A stretch of 64,000 bases of DNA from CADCTP01 sp963849885. GTDB taxonomy: Bacteria > Actinomycetota > Actinomycetes > Mycobacteriales > CADCTP01. Made by a program: the position numbers and the translations under genes. Shown here one piece after another: positions 34,432 to 42,884 of this stretch (positions are counted from its first letter, which is position 1; each line of letters begins with the position of its first letter). Location of the stretch: positions 372,001 through 436,000 of the forward strand of contig CAWKIV010000013.1 in NCBI GenBank assembly GCA_963849885.1. The letters run 5' to 3'. The notes under the pieces were generated by a model. That model did not search any database and was not told the DNA's origin. It saw only the letters and a list, made by a program, of their open reading frames with translations.

Positions 34432-35244
34432 TCACCAGGCGCCGAAGACCCGCTGCGCCGTTCGAGTGATGTGCTCGCACAAGTGTTCGATGTGGACGGT
34501 CTTCAGCTCGGCCAGCGCCCGCACGGTCAACGGCACCAGGTAGGGCGCGTTCGGCCGGCCCCGGTACGGCATCGGGGTGAGGAACGGCGCGTCCGTCTCC
34601 ACCAGCAGCTGGTCCACCGGGACCACGAGCGCCGCCTCCCGCAGCGGGGCCGCGTTCTTGAACGTCACCGTGCCGGCGAAGGACAGCACGTAGCCGGCTC
34701 GCACGCACTCCCGCGCCATCTCGGCGTCACCGGAGAAGCAGTGGAACACGGTGTGCTCCGGCGGCCCCTCCTCGGCCAGCACCCGCAGCACGTCCGCGTG
34801 CGCGTCCCGGTCGTGGATCACCAGCGCCTTGCCGTGCTGCTTGGCCAGCGCGATGTGCCGGCGGAACGCCTCCTGCTGGTCGGCCGCCGGCACCCGGTCC
34901 CAGTAGTAGTCCAGCCCGGTCTCGCCGACCGCCCGCACCTCCGGCCGCGCCGCCAGCGCCGCCAGACCGTCCCATGTGGACTCGTCGATGCCGCCGACCT
35001 CGTTGGGGTGCACGGCCACGGTGGCGATGACGCCGGGCGTCGCCGCGGCGGTGTCCGCGCACCACCGCGACGACGCCAGCGTGTCCCCCACGGTGACCAC
35101 CCGGGTCACCCCGACCGCGCGGGCATCCGAAAGCGACTGTCCGATGTCGACACCCATCGCGTCCAGGTGGCAGTGGCTGTCGACCACCTCGGCCGGCAGC
35201 GCCTCCGGCAGCGGGGGAGGCGCGCCGGTCCGTTGTGGACTCAC
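34432..35244 (-). CDS. TatD-family metal-dependent deoxyribonuclease
   Basis: A 270-residue TIM-barrel hydrolase. Metal-binding and signature motifs are VVDSHCHLDAMG near residue 22, VAVHPNEVGGID, the conserved RAVGETGLDYYWD, ALVIHDRDAHADV, TVFHCFSGDAEMA, and LLVETDAPFLTP near the C-terminus. TatD/YcfH proteins are 3'-5' DNases linked to DNA repair and oxidative damage. GTG 35244 overlaps the metG stop (GTGA), so it is translationally coupled to metG, the common arrangement in actinobacteria and firmicutes. An N-terminal extension of about 18 residues precedes the first motif. Confidence 0.93.
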   Translation of the reverse strand: MSPQRTGAPPPLPEALPAEVVDSHCHLDAMGVDIGQSLSDARAVGVTRVVTVGDTLASSRWCADTAAATPGVIATVAVHPNEVGGIDESTWDGLAALAARPEVRAVGETGLDYYWDRVPAADQQEAFRRHIALAKQHGKALVIHDRDAHADVLRVLAEEGPPEHTVFHCFSGDAEMARECVRAGYVLSFAGTVTFKNAAPLREAALVVPVDQLLVETDAPFLTPMPYRGRPNAPYLVPLTVRALAELKTVHIEHLCEHITRTAQRVFGAW

Positions 35245-37052
35245 CCAGCCTCGCCGGCGAGCCGGGCCAGCTCCTCGTCCACGACGGACTCGTCCAGCTT
35301 GCGGAAGAGCGGGGTCGGCGCGCCCAGCGGCCGGCCGGGCGGCAGCGGGACGGACTCCCAGGTGCCGCCGCCGGTGTAGTCGCCGGTGATCACCGGGTAG
35401 GACGGGCTGCCCACCGCGGTCGGCTCGTCCACCTCGACCACCTGCGGCATCGGCGCCCACTCCCCCTCGCCGCCGAGCAGCGCGTGCACCTTGCCCGACG
35501 AGGACGGCAGGAACGGGGTGAGCAGCGTCTTGCAGTCGTCCACCACCTGCAGCGCGGTGTGCAGGATGGTGGCCATCCGCTCCCGGTCGCCCGGGTCGCC
35601 GGACTTGGCCAGCTTCCACGGCGCCTGGTCGGACAGGTAGCGGTTGGCGTCCCCCACCACCCGCATCGCCTCGCCGATCGCGGCCTTCTGCCGGGACCGC
35701 TCGATCAGGTCGCCGACCGTCCCGAAGGCGGCCCTCGACGTGGCCAGCAGGGCGGCGTCGGCGTCGGTGAGCGGGCCCGGCTGCGGCACCGCGCCGACGT
35801 TGCGCGCGGCCAGCGAGACCGACCGGTTGACCAGGTTGCCCCAGCTGTCGGCGAGCTCGTCGTTGTTGCGCCGGCGGAACTCCGACCAGGTGAAGTCGGT
35901 GTCCTGCGACTCCGGCCCGGCCACCGACAGGTAGTAGCGCAGCGCGTCCACGTCGTACCGGGACAGCACGTCGCGCAGGCCGATGCCGACGCCCCGGGAC
36001 GAGGAGAACTGCTTGCTCTCCATCGTGAGGAACTCGCTGGAGACCACCTCGTACGGCCGGTCCAGCGCGCCGAGCGAGCCGGGCGTGCCGCCGCGGGCGC
36101 CGATCCCGGAGTAGCCGAAGAGCATCGCCGGCCAGATCTCGGCGTGGAAGACGATGTTGTCCTTGCCCATGAAGTAGTAGCCCCGGGCGTCCTCGGACTG
36201 CCAGAACGGCCGCCAGGCGTCCGGGTCGCCGGTCCGCTTCGCCCACTCCACCGACGCCGACAGGTAGCCGACCACCGCGTCGAACCAGACGTAGAGCTTC
36301 TTGTCCGGCCGGTCCCGCCAGCCGTCCAGCGGCACCGGGACACCCCAGTCCAGGTCCCGCGTGATCGCCCGCGGCCGGAGGTCGTCGAGCAGGTTGAGCG
36401 AGAACTTCAGCACGTTCGGCCGCCAGCTGTCCCGGGACCGCAGGTAGGACCCGAGCACCTCGGCGAACGCCGGCAGGTCGAGGAAGTAGTGCTCCGACTC
36501 GACGAACTTCGGGGTCTCGCCGTTGATCCGGGACCGCGGGTTGATCAGGTCGGTGGCGTCCAGCTGGTTGCCGCAGTTGTCGCACTGGTCGCCGCGGGCC
36601 TGGTCGTACCCGCAGATCGGGCAGGTGCCCTCGACGTAGCGGTCCGGCAGCGTCCGCCCGGTCGACGGCGAGATCGCGCCCAGCGTGGTCTGCGGGAACA
36701 CGTAGCCGTTGGCGAGCAGGCCGGTGAAGATCTCCTGGACCACCGAGTAGTGCGTCCGCGTCGTGGTCCGGGTGAAGAGGTCGTACGAGAGCCCGAGGGA
36801 GCGCAGGTCCTCGACGATGATCCGGTTGTAGCGGTCCGCCACCTCCCGGGTGCCGGCGCCCTCCCGGTCCGCCGCGACCAGGATCGGGGTGCCGTGCTCG
36901 TCGGTCCCGCTGACCATCAGGACCCGGTTGCCCGCCATCCGGTGGTAGCGGCTGAAGACGTCCGACGGCACGTACGCGGCCGCGTGGCCGATGTGCCGGG
37001 GACCGCTGGCGTACGGCCAGGCCACCGAGGTCAGGATGTGTCGGTCGGGCAT
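35241..37052 (-). CDS. metG: Methionyl-tRNA synthetase
   Basis: A 603-residue class I aminoacyl-tRNA synthetase. It has the HIGH motif in YASGPRHIGHAAAYVPSDV, a zinc site of two CxxC pairs (CPICG and CDNCG, near residues 144 and 157), and the KMSKS-equivalent KQFSSSRGVGIGLRD. The anticodon-binding helical domain follows (NNDELADSWGNLVNRSVSLA). A C-terminal tRNA-binding extension as in E. coli is absent, as in most actinobacteria. ATG 37052 has TACGCT ending 7 bases upstream, so transcription is likely leaderless. The gene overlaps the tatD-type gene. Confidence 0.97.
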   Translation of the reverse strand: MPDRHILTSVAWPYASGPRHIGHAAAYVPSDVFSRYHRMAGNRVLMVSGTDEHGTPILVAADREGAGTREVADRYNRIIVEDLRSLGLSYDLFTRTTTRTHYSVVQEIFTGLLANGYVFPQTTLGAISPSTGRTLPDRYVEGTCPICGYDQARGDQCDNCGNQLDATDLINPRSRINGETPKFVESEHYFLDLPAFAEVLGSYLRSRDSWRPNVLKFSLNLLDDLRPRAITRDLDWGVPVPLDGWRDRPDKKLYVWFDAVVGYLSASVEWAKRTGDPDAWRPFWQSEDARGYYFMGKDNIVFHAEIWPAMLFGYSGIGARGGTPGSLGALDRPYEVVSSEFLTMESKQFSSSRGVGIGLRDVLSRYDVDALRYYLSVAGPESQDTDFTWSEFRRRNNDELADSWGNLVNRSVSLAARNVGAVPQPGPLTDADAALLATSRAAFGTVGDLIERSRQKAAIGEAMRVVGDANRYLSDQAPWKLAKSGDPGDRERMATILHTALQVVDDCKTLLTPFLPSSSGKVHALLGGEGEWAPMPQVVEVDEPTAVGSPSYPVITGDYTGGGTWESVPLPPGRPLGAPTPLFRKLDESVVDEELARLAGEAG

Positions 37053-37059
37053 GCCACCC

Positions 37060-37065
37060 AGCGTA
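37060..37065 (-). promoter_or_regulatory. -10 element of metG (leaderless)
   Basis: TACGCT on the minus strand, seven bases before the metG ATG. Confidence 0.5.
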
Positions 37066-37083
37066 GTGAGGCCGGCCGAGCGG

Positions 37084-37923
37084 TTATCGCGCCGCCACCA
37101 CCGCCGCGTACACGACCCGCTTGGGCAGCCCGGTCTCCCGGGCGACCTCGGCGATGGCGGCCTTGCGGTCGGTGCCGGCGGCCTCCCGGGCGGCGACCGC
37201 GGCGGCCAGCGCGGCCGGGTCGGCGTCCGGCACCGCCCGCGGCGCGCCGCCGACGACCAGGGTGATCTCCCCGCGCACGCCGTCCGCGGCCCAGGCCGCC
37301 AGCTCGGCCAGCGGACCCCGGCGGACCTCCTCGTACGTCTTCGTCATCTCCCGGCAGGCCGCCGCGGGCCGGTCCGGGCCGAGGATCTCCGCCGCGTCGG
37401 CGAGGGTGGCGGCCAGCCGGTGCGGCGCCTCGAAGAGCACCAGGGTGCGCCGCTCGTCCCGCAGCGCCTCCAGCGCCCGCCGCCGCTCCCCCGGCCGGCG
37501 CGGCAGGAAGCCCTCGAAGCAGAAGCGGTCGGACGGCAGCCCGGACAGCGCCAGCGCGGTGGTGACCGCGGACGGCCCGGGCGTCGCGGTGACCCGGACG
37601 CCGGCCGCGACCGCGGCGGCGACCAGCCGGTAGCCCGGGTCGGACACGCTCGGCATGCCGCCGTCGGTGATCAGCAGCACGGTCCGGCCGGCCGTCAGCT
37701 CGTCGACGAGCCCCGGGGTGCCGGCCGCCTCGGTGGCGTCGTCGTGCCGGACCACCCGCCCGGTCACCCGGACGCCGAGGTCGGCGGCGAGCCGGCGCAG
37801 CCGCCGGGTGTCCTCGGCGGCGACCACGTCCGCGGTCGCCAGCGCCTCCCGCAGCCGCGGGCTGGCGTCGGCCGGGTCACCCAGCGGCGCCCCGGCCAGC
37901 ACCAACGTCCCTGGCTGCGGCAC
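37084..37923 (-). CDS. rsmI: 16S rRNA (cytidine1402-2'-O)-methyltransferase
   Basis: A 279-residue RsmI that methylates C1402 in the 16S rRNA decoding centre. It shows GTLVLAGAPLGDPADASPRL at the N-terminus, VVAAEDTRRLRRLAADLG, LITDGGMPSVSDPGYRLV with the SAM-binding GMP loop, TPGPSAVTTALALSGLPSDR, FEGFLPRRPGERRRAL and CREMTKTYEEVRRGPLAEL. GTG 37923 fits the family N-terminus and has TAGGCT ending 7 bases before it; a GTG at 37941 would overlap that promoter. It is divergent from pmt with only 32 bases between the starts. Confidence 0.95.
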   Translation of the reverse strand: MPQPGTLVLAGAPLGDPADASPRLREALATADVVAAEDTRRLRRLAADLGVRVTGRVVRHDDATEAAGTPGLVDELTAGRTVLLITDGGMPSVSDPGYRLVAAAVAAGVRVTATPGPSAVTTALALSGLPSDRFCFEGFLPRRPGERRRALEALRDERRTLVLFEAPHRLAATLADAAEILGPDRPAAACREMTKTYEEVRRGPLAELAAWAADGVRGEITLVVGGAPRAVPDADPAALAAAVAAREAAGTDRKAAIAEVARETGLPKRVVYAAVVAAR

Positions 37924-37930
37924 GGGGCCG

Positions 37931-37948
37931 AGCCTAGGCACATACCAT
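37931..37948. promoter_or_regulatory. Back-to-back leaderless promoters of rsmI and pmt
   Basis: Minus-strand TAGGCT (37,931-37,936) is 7 bases before the rsmI GTG. Plus-strand TACCAT (37,943-37,948) is 7 bases before the pmt ATG. The -10 boxes are only 6 bases apart, so the polymerases cannot occupy both at once. Confidence 0.6.
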
Positions 37949-37955
37949 CGCGCCC

Positions 37956-39485
37956 ATGGCCGCGACCCTCGAGGCAGCCCCGCCGGACGCCCCGAGCCCG
38001 GCCGAGGAGCCGGCGCGCCGGCGGCGGGCGCGCGGCCCGCTGGCGATGGGTCCGCTGCCGGACGACCGGGCGCTGTCCTGGGTGGCCACCGGCTTCGTCA
38101 CCGCGGTGGCGGCGCTGGTCCGGCTGTGGGGCATCGGCTTCCCGCCGGCCCTGCAGTTCGACGAGATCTACTACGCCACCGAGGGCGCGGAGATGCTGCG
38201 CCAGGGCTACGAGAACAACCCCGGCTACATGTTCATCGTGCACCCGCCGCTCGGGAAGTGGCTGATCGCGGGAGGCATCGCGGTCTTCGGCGACGGGCCG
38301 GTCGGCTGGCGGGTGCCGGCCGCGATCGCCGGCACGCTGTGCGTGCTGTTCCTGACCCGGATCGTCCGCCGGATGACCCGCTCGACGCTGCTGGGCTGCG
38401 TGGCCGGGCTGCTGCTGGCCGTGGACGGGCTGTCGATCGTGCAGAGCCGGTTCGCGCTGCTGGACATCTTCCTGGCCGTCTTCGTGCTCGCCGGCTTCGG
38501 CTGCCTGGTGGTGGACCGGGACCGGTTCCGGGAGCGCCTGTCCGTCCTGGCCGGGGCCGCCGGCACCGGTCCGTACGGTCCCCGCGTCGGCTTCCGGCCG
38601 TGGCGGCTGGCCGGCGGCGTGCTGCTCGGGCTGGCCTGCGGGGTGAAGTGGAGCGGCATCTGGTTCCTGGCCGGCTTCGCGGTGCTGTCCGTGCTCTGGG
38701 ACCTCGCCGCGCGCCGCTCGCTCGGGCTGGCCCGGCCGGTGGGCGCGACCGCGGTCCGGGACCTGCCCGGCGCGGCCGGCTCGCTCGGCCTCGCCCCGAT
38801 CGTCGTGTACCTGGCCAGCTGGACCGGCTGGTTCCTCGGCGAGAACGCGTACGGCCGGCACTGGGCGGACACCAACGCCGGCTTCTGGTCCTGGCTGCCC
38901 GGCCCGCTGCGCTCGCTGCTGCACTACCACTGGCAGATGTGGGAGTTCCACAGCGGGCTGAGCACCCCGCACAGCTACCAGTCCTCGCCGTGGGGCTGGC
39001 TGGTCGCCGGCCGGCCGGTGCTCTTCTACTACCCGAGCAACCCGGCGCCGACCGGCTGCGACGCCCAGACCTGCGTACGGACCGTGCTGGACGTGGGCAC
39101 GCCCGCGCTGTGGTGGGCGTTCCTGCCGGCGGTGCTGTGGGCCGGCTGGATCGCGGTGACCCGGCGCGACTGGCGCGGCTGGGCCGTGCTGGTCGCCTTC
39201 GCCGCCGGCTGGCTGACCTGGTTCTCGGTGCCGGGCCGGACGATGTTCCTGTTCTACATGACCCCGCTGGTGCCGTTCCTGGTCATCGGCGTGACGCTGG
39301 GCCTGGGCGCGCTGCTCGGCACCGCGGGGGCATCGGACCGGCGGCGCACCTTCGGCCTGGTCGCGGTCTGCGGCTACGTCGCGCTGGTCGTGGTCAACTC
39401 GGTCTGGTTGTGGCCGATCCTGTCCGGCCAGCTGATCACGTACGAGGAGTGGCGGGCGCGGATCTGGTTCCCGTCCTGGATCTGA
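37956..39485 (+). CDS. pmt: Dolichyl-phosphate-mannose-protein mannosyltransferase family protein
   Basis: A 509-residue GT39 membrane enzyme that moves mannose from polyprenol-phosphate-mannose onto secreted proteins. The first outer loop has the acidic pair in ALQFDEIYYATEGAEMLRQG, followed by FIVHPPLGKWLIAGGIAVFG. Later blocks are SIVQSRFALLDIFLAVFV, GVKWSGIWFLAGFAVL, and the HSYQSSPWGWLVAGRPV loop near residue 345. This is the actinobacterial Pmt (Rv1002c type), and divergence from rsmI is the standard context. ATG 37956 has a -10 element 7 bases upstream, so it is probably leaderless. Confidence 0.95.
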   Translation: MAATLEAAPPDAPSPAEEPARRRRARGPLAMGPLPDDRALSWVATGFVTAVAALVRLWGIGFPPALQFDEIYYATEGAEMLRQGYENNPGYMFIVHPPLGKWLIAGGIAVFGDGPVGWRVPAAIAGTLCVLFLTRIVRRMTRSTLLGCVAGLLLAVDGLSIVQSRFALLDIFLAVFVLAGFGCLVVDRDRFRERLSVLAGAAGTGPYGPRVGFRPWRLAGGVLLGLACGVKWSGIWFLAGFAVLSVLWDLAARRSLGLARPVGATAVRDLPGAAGSLGLAPIVVYLASWTGWFLGENAYGRHWADTNAGFWSWLPGPLRSLLHYHWQMWEFHSGLSTPHSYQSSPWGWLVAGRPVLFYYPSNPAPTGCDAQTCVRTVLDVGTPALWWAFLPAVLWAGWIAVTRRDWRGWAVLVAFAAGWLTWFSVPGRTMFLFYMTPLVPFLVIGVTLGLGALLGTAGASDRRRTFGLVAVCGYVALVVVNSVWLWPILSGQLITYEEWRARIWFPSWI

Positions 39486-39500
39486 GCCCGGCGCCCGGGC
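39486..39500 (+). terminator. Short GC hairpin after pmt
   Basis: GCCCGG and CCGGGC pair around CGC immediately after the pmt stop. No U-tract follows. Confidence 0.4.
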
Positions 39501-39526
39501 TCCGGCGTCCCGGCGGGGGCGCGTGG

Positions 39527-39532
39527 TAGGAA
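39527..39532 (+). promoter_or_regulatory. -10 element of the UDP-sugar pyrophosphorylase gene (leaderless)
   Basis: TAGGAA, six bases before the GTG at 39,539. Confidence 0.5.
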
Positions 39533-39538
39533 GCCGGG

Positions 39539-40903
39539 GTGCCCGACTACGTCGCCGCGAGCCTGGCCAAGGCGGAGGCCGCCGGGGCCCACCCGGTGGA
39601 GCTGCACGCGCTGCGCCGCCGGCTGGAGCAGCTGACCGACCCGTCGGCCGGCCTGCTGCCCGGGGACACCCTGGAGCCGCTGCCGGACCTGCCGACGCTG
39701 GAGGAGCTGCCCGAGCCGCCGCCGGAGCGGGCCCGCGAGGTGCTCGACCAGCTGGCGGTGGTGAAGCTCAACGGCGGCCTCGGCACCAGCATGGGTCTGT
39801 CCGGCCCGAAGTCGCTGCTCGAGGCCAAGCCGGGCCGCAGCTTCCTCGACGTCATCGCCACCCAGGTGCTGGCGATGCGCCGGCGGCACGGGGCCCGGCT
39901 GCCGCTGCTGCTGATGGACTCGGTCACCACCCGCGACCCGTCGCTGGCCGCGCTGGGCCGGCACCCGGGGCTGGCCGACCAGCCGGTGCCGCTGGACTTC
40001 CTGCAGGGCCGGGAGCCGAAGATCCGCGCCGACGACTTCCAGCCGGTGCAGTGGCCGGCGGACCCGGAGCTGGAGTGGTGCCCGCCCGGCCACGGCGACA
40101 TCTACGCCGCGCTGACCGCCTCCGGCGTGCTCGGCACCCTGCTGGACGCCGGGCTGCGCTGGTGCTTCGTGTCCAATGCGGACAACCTCGGCTCGGTCGT
40201 CGACATCCGGCTGGCCGCGTGGATCGCCGCGGAGCAGGTGCCGTTCCTGATGGAGGCGGTGCGGGGCACGCCGGCCGACCGCAAGGGCGGCCACCTGGCC
40301 CGGCGGGACGGCCGGCTGGTGCTGCGGGAGACCGCGCAGGTCCCCGAAGGCGAGGACTTCAGCGACATCGAGCGGTGGCGCTTCTACAACACCAACGCGC
40401 TGTGGATCGACCTGCTGGCCCTGCGGGACCTGCAGGAGGCCGACCCGGGCGGGCCGGCGCTGCCGCTGATCGTCAACCGCAAGACCGTCGACCCGCGCGA
40501 CCCGGACAGCACGCCGGTGCTGCAGCTGGAGACCGCGATGGGCGCCGCGGTCGGCTCCATCGAGGGGGCCCGGGCGGTGCAGGTGCCGCGGACCCGCTTC
40601 GCCCCCGTGAAGACCACCGACGACCTGCTGGTGCTGCGCTCGGACGCGTACACGCTCGGCTCGGACGGGCAGCTCACGCCGGCGTACGAGGCCGGGACGC
40701 CGCCGGTGGTCACGCTGGACAAGGCGCACTACCGGCTGCTGCCCGACTTCGAGCGCCGCTTCCCGGCCGGGGCGCCGTCGCTGCGCCGGTGCACCAGCCT
40801 GACCGTCACCGGGGACGTCACCTTCGGCGCCGGCGTCACGGTCGAGGGCGCGGTGACGGTCACCGGGCCGACGTCGGTCCCGGACGGCGCCGTTCTCAGG
40901 TGA
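39539..40903 (+). CDS. UTP-glucose-1-phosphate uridylyltransferase, UDPGP (eukaryotic-type) family
   Basis: A 454-residue enzyme of the UDPGP family, not the GalU type. The nucleotide loop reads VVKLNGGLGTSMGLSGPKSL near residue 78, followed by SFLDVIATQVLAMRRRHG, LLLMDSVTTRDPSL, WCPPGHGDIYAAL, WCFVSNADNLGSVVD and RFYNTNALWIDLLAL. The C-terminus forms a short beta-helix (TVTGDVTFGAGVTVEGAVTV). It makes UDP-glucose, the precursor of UDP-glucuronate and UDP-xylose, and so could feed the glycan locus. The GTG start is leaderless. Its stop overlaps the convergent peptidase gene by 8 bases. Confidence 0.92.
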   Translation: MPDYVAASLAKAEAAGAHPVELHALRRRLEQLTDPSAGLLPGDTLEPLPDLPTLEELPEPPPERAREVLDQLAVVKLNGGLGTSMGLSGPKSLLEAKPGRSFLDVIATQVLAMRRRHGARLPLLLMDSVTTRDPSLAALGRHPGLADQPVPLDFLQGREPKIRADDFQPVQWPADPELEWCPPGHGDIYAALTASGVLGTLLDAGLRWCFVSNADNLGSVVDIRLAAWIAAEQVPFLMEAVRGTPADRKGGHLARRDGRLVLRETAQVPEGEDFSDIERWRFYNTNALWIDLLALRDLQEADPGGPALPLIVNRKTVDPRDPDSTPVLQLETAMGAAVGSIEGARAVQVPRTRFAPVKTTDDLLVLRSDAYTLGSDGQLTPAYEAGTPPVVTLDKAHYRLLPDFERRFPAGAPSLRRCTSLTVTGDVTFGAGVTVEGAVTVTGPTSVPDGAVLR

Positions 40904-41775
40904 GGACGCCGGCGCGGCCGAGGTCGTTGTCGAAGTAGGCCCAGAGGACCCGCCGGGTCGCCCGCTTCACCGTCGCGTTGACCGCGATCGGGTCGAGCAC
41001 CAGGTATTCGTCGGTGCTGTTGTCGAAGCCGGCGACGGTGAGGAAGTGCGGCACGCCCGCGGACCGGGTCCCGCACGTTCGTCGGCCAGGTCAGCCCGCG
41101 GGTGTTGCCGGCCAGCACGATCGGCCGTCCCAGCCGCACGTGCCGCAGCAGCTCCTCGAAGTCCCAGCTCGTCCTCGTGGACAGCCCGTACGTGCTGAAG
41201 GCGACGTTGACCTGCCACTCGTTCGTGCCGCCGGTCGGCACCCCGCGGGCCAGGCCCATGTCGACCCGGGCCTGCTCGATCGCCGCGCGCGCACCCGAGC
41301 TCCAGGAGTGCGGGGTGCGACCGAGCGCCAGGATGGCGGTCACCACGCTGGTCGGCCCGCAGTCCTCCCACTGGGTGGCCTGGCCCTGGTTCTGCTGCAG
41401 CGGGACCAGCGTGCCGGTGCTGCTGCCGCAGAGCGGCACGCCGGGGATCCGGTAGTCGTAGCCGGTCGCCATGTAGGCGTCGGAGACGTACCCCCGGTAC
41501 GCCGGCAGGTAGTCCCAGATGTTGCTGGTGAAGCCGCGGGTGTTGGAGACGGTCGCGCCGTACGCCTGGCAGCTGATCCGCACCTGGGTGCCGGTGGCCA
41601 GGAGCGTCAGCCCGGTCGTGCTCGGCGACGTGCCCGCACGCACCACCAGCCCGTCGCCGTCGGTGTCGCCCACCGTCGCGGCATGGTCCGCGGCCGCCGG
41701 CGCGGCGACCCCCACCAGGCCCGCCAAGCAGATCACGGTCGCCAGCAGGACCCGTAAACCGGACAGACGCGTCAT
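40896..41775 (-). CDS. Secreted C39-like cysteine peptidase domain protein (frameshifted)
   Basis: The signal peptide is MTRLSGLRVLLATVICLAGLV... ending near APAAADHA. An SH3-like domain follows (TLLATGTQVRISCQAYGATV to YRGYVSDAYMATGYDYR), then a papain-like Peptidase_C39_2 domain. Its Cys is in QWEDCGPTSVVTAILALG, its His in GVPHFLTVAGFDNSTDEY and its Asp in the LVLDP that follows. One extra base near 41,050-41,075 shifts the frame between the Cys and His parts; the corrected C-terminus reads RVLWAYFDNDLGRAGVLT. It is probably exported and acts on peptides or cell-wall cross-links. Start is ATG 41775; convergent with the pyrophosphorylase gene. Confidence 0.82.
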
Positions 41776-41841
41776 GATGGGATGTTGAGGCCGAACCTAC
41801 CCGCCCAACAATCCGCCATTCGGGTCCCCACCGGACCGTGG

Positions 41842-41866
41842 GCTCGCGGGGCTCGGCCCCGCGAGC
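41842..41866 (-). terminator. Perfect 10-bp hairpin downstream of tRNA-Ala
   Basis: GCTCGCGGGG and CCCCGCGAGC pair around CTCGG. It lies downstream of the tRNA on the minus strand and between it and the peptidase start. Confidence 0.7.
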
Positions 41867-41876
41867 GAAATGACAG

Positions 41877-41915
41877 GAGGCTCCCACTCGCGCTTTTCCG
41901 CGAGCAGAAGCCTCC
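41877..41915 (-). terminator. Second hairpin immediately downstream of tRNA-Ala
   Basis: GGAGGCT pairs with AGCCTCC as the outer stem, and CTCGCG with CGCGAG as the inner stem. It starts about 10 bases after the tRNA 3' end; on the minus strand it is followed by TGTCATTT. Confidence 0.6.
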
Positions 41916-41924
41916 GGCCTTCTG

Positions 41925-41998
41925 TGGAGCTGAGGGGATTCGAACCCCTGACCCCCTCGATGCGAACGAGGTGCGCTACCGGACTGCGCCACAGCCCC
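41925..41998 (-). tRNA. tRNA-Ala (anticodon CGC)
   Basis: A full cloverleaf on the minus strand with acceptor arms GGGGCTG/CAGCTCC and discriminator A. The anticodon stem CCTCG/CGAGG holds the loop TTCGCAT, giving CGC for alanine codon GCG. The T arm contains GGTTCGAATCC. CCA is not encoded (the next bases read CA). Confidence 0.96.
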
Positions 41999-42030
41999 AA
42001 GCCGGGGTAGAGGGTAGCAGGGCGGGCCGG

Positions 42031-42777
42031 CTACTCGTTCACCGCGCGGGGGCGGTCGAGCTCGTCGTCGACCGGGTCGAGGTCGGCGAACGACAGGTCG
42101 TCGTCGTCCAGCTCGACCAGCGTCTCGGGGCGGCGGCGGACCACCGGAGCGGTCGCGTAGGTCGGGCGCGGGACCGGCACCGGGCGCCACGATCGGTCGG
42201 GCTCGGCCGGGGCCTCGGCGGCCACGCCGGCGGTCGACCGGCCGGCGGTCGACCGGCCGGCGGCGGTGGCGCGCGGACGGCGGGAGACGTGGTCGGCGCG
42301 GTGGGCCGGCGGCCGGGCCGACCCGCCGAACAGGGCCGTCCGGCGGGCGCGCCGCTCCTGCTCGCGCCGGACCTGCTGGCGGAGCCAGCCCACGTAGCCG
42401 GCGAGCAGCAGCGCGGCCGTCGCCTCGACCAACCACAGCCAGCCGCTGACCAGGAACGCCCCGGGCAGCGCCAGCAGCACGGTCACGGCCAGCACGCTCA
42501 GGGTGCGGCGCCGGCGACGCATCATCTCCGCGCGGGCGGCGGCGCGGATCGGGGAGGCGCCGTCCGCGTACGGCGTCGGGGGGACCGTCGCGTACGGCCG
42601 GCGGCCGGCGACCCCGCGGGTGCCGGGCGAGCGGCGGGAGAGCACCCGCATGGCGGTGGCGAAGCGGTCCATCGAGCGGGTCTCGGCCCGCTCGTCGCCG
42701 CGCCGGACGAACATGGGGACGAGGACGACCAGCCACATCACGACGAGCACGATGGCCATGAGAATGGTCGAGCTCAC
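42031..42777 (-). CDS. sepX: Divisome protein SepX/GlpR
   Basis: A 248-residue membrane protein: an N-terminal membrane helix (SSTILMAIVLVVMWLVVLVP), a basic cytoplasmic loop with MDRFATAMRVLSRRSPGTRG, two further helices (LSVLAVTVLLALPGAFLVSG; LWLVEATAALLLAGYVGWL), and an acidic C-terminus (LVELDDDDLSFADLDPVDDE). This architecture and the gene order glp-rimJ-sepX identify it as the SepX/GlpR partner of the gephyrin-like Glp, which acts in actinobacterial FtsZ-ring stabilisation. Start GTG 42777 follows the RimJ-like gene by about 100 bases. Identification rests on layout and context rather than on a diagnostic motif. Confidence 0.85.
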   Translation of the reverse strand: MSSTILMAIVLVVMWLVVLVPMFVRRGDERAETRSMDRFATAMRVLSRRSPGTRGVAGRRPYATVPPTPYADGASPIRAAARAEMMRRRRRTLSVLAVTVLLALPGAFLVSGWLWLVEATAALLLAGYVGWLRQQVRREQERRARRTALFGGSARPPAHRADHVSRRPRATAAGRSTAGRSTAGVAAEAPAEPDRSWRPVPVPRPTYATAPVVRRRPETLVELDDDDLSFADLDPVDDELDRPRAVNE

Positions 42778-42884
42778 CGCGCCCCTCCCGTCACACGAAT
42801 CACAATGGTGATCACGCTAACGAGAGCGGCAGCCTCCGGGCGGGAGGCGCGCGGTGTGTCGGCCGCGGCACGACCGCATCGCGG

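Noticed and set aside
28563..34469. A 1,968-codon open frame on the plus strand across the ABC-F, ispE, rsmA and rpfB genes
   Set aside because: It is antisense to five clearly conserved genes. Its His/Arg/Gly/Pro-rich composition is the usual shadow of high-GC coding DNA; it has no domain motif.
34064..34708. Alternative start of rpfB at 34,064
   Set aside because: That start would remove the N-terminal MDGNSSPRGRHRHR stretch, which lies in the adjacent frame right behind a good promoter. A single-base error in a G-run explains the break better.
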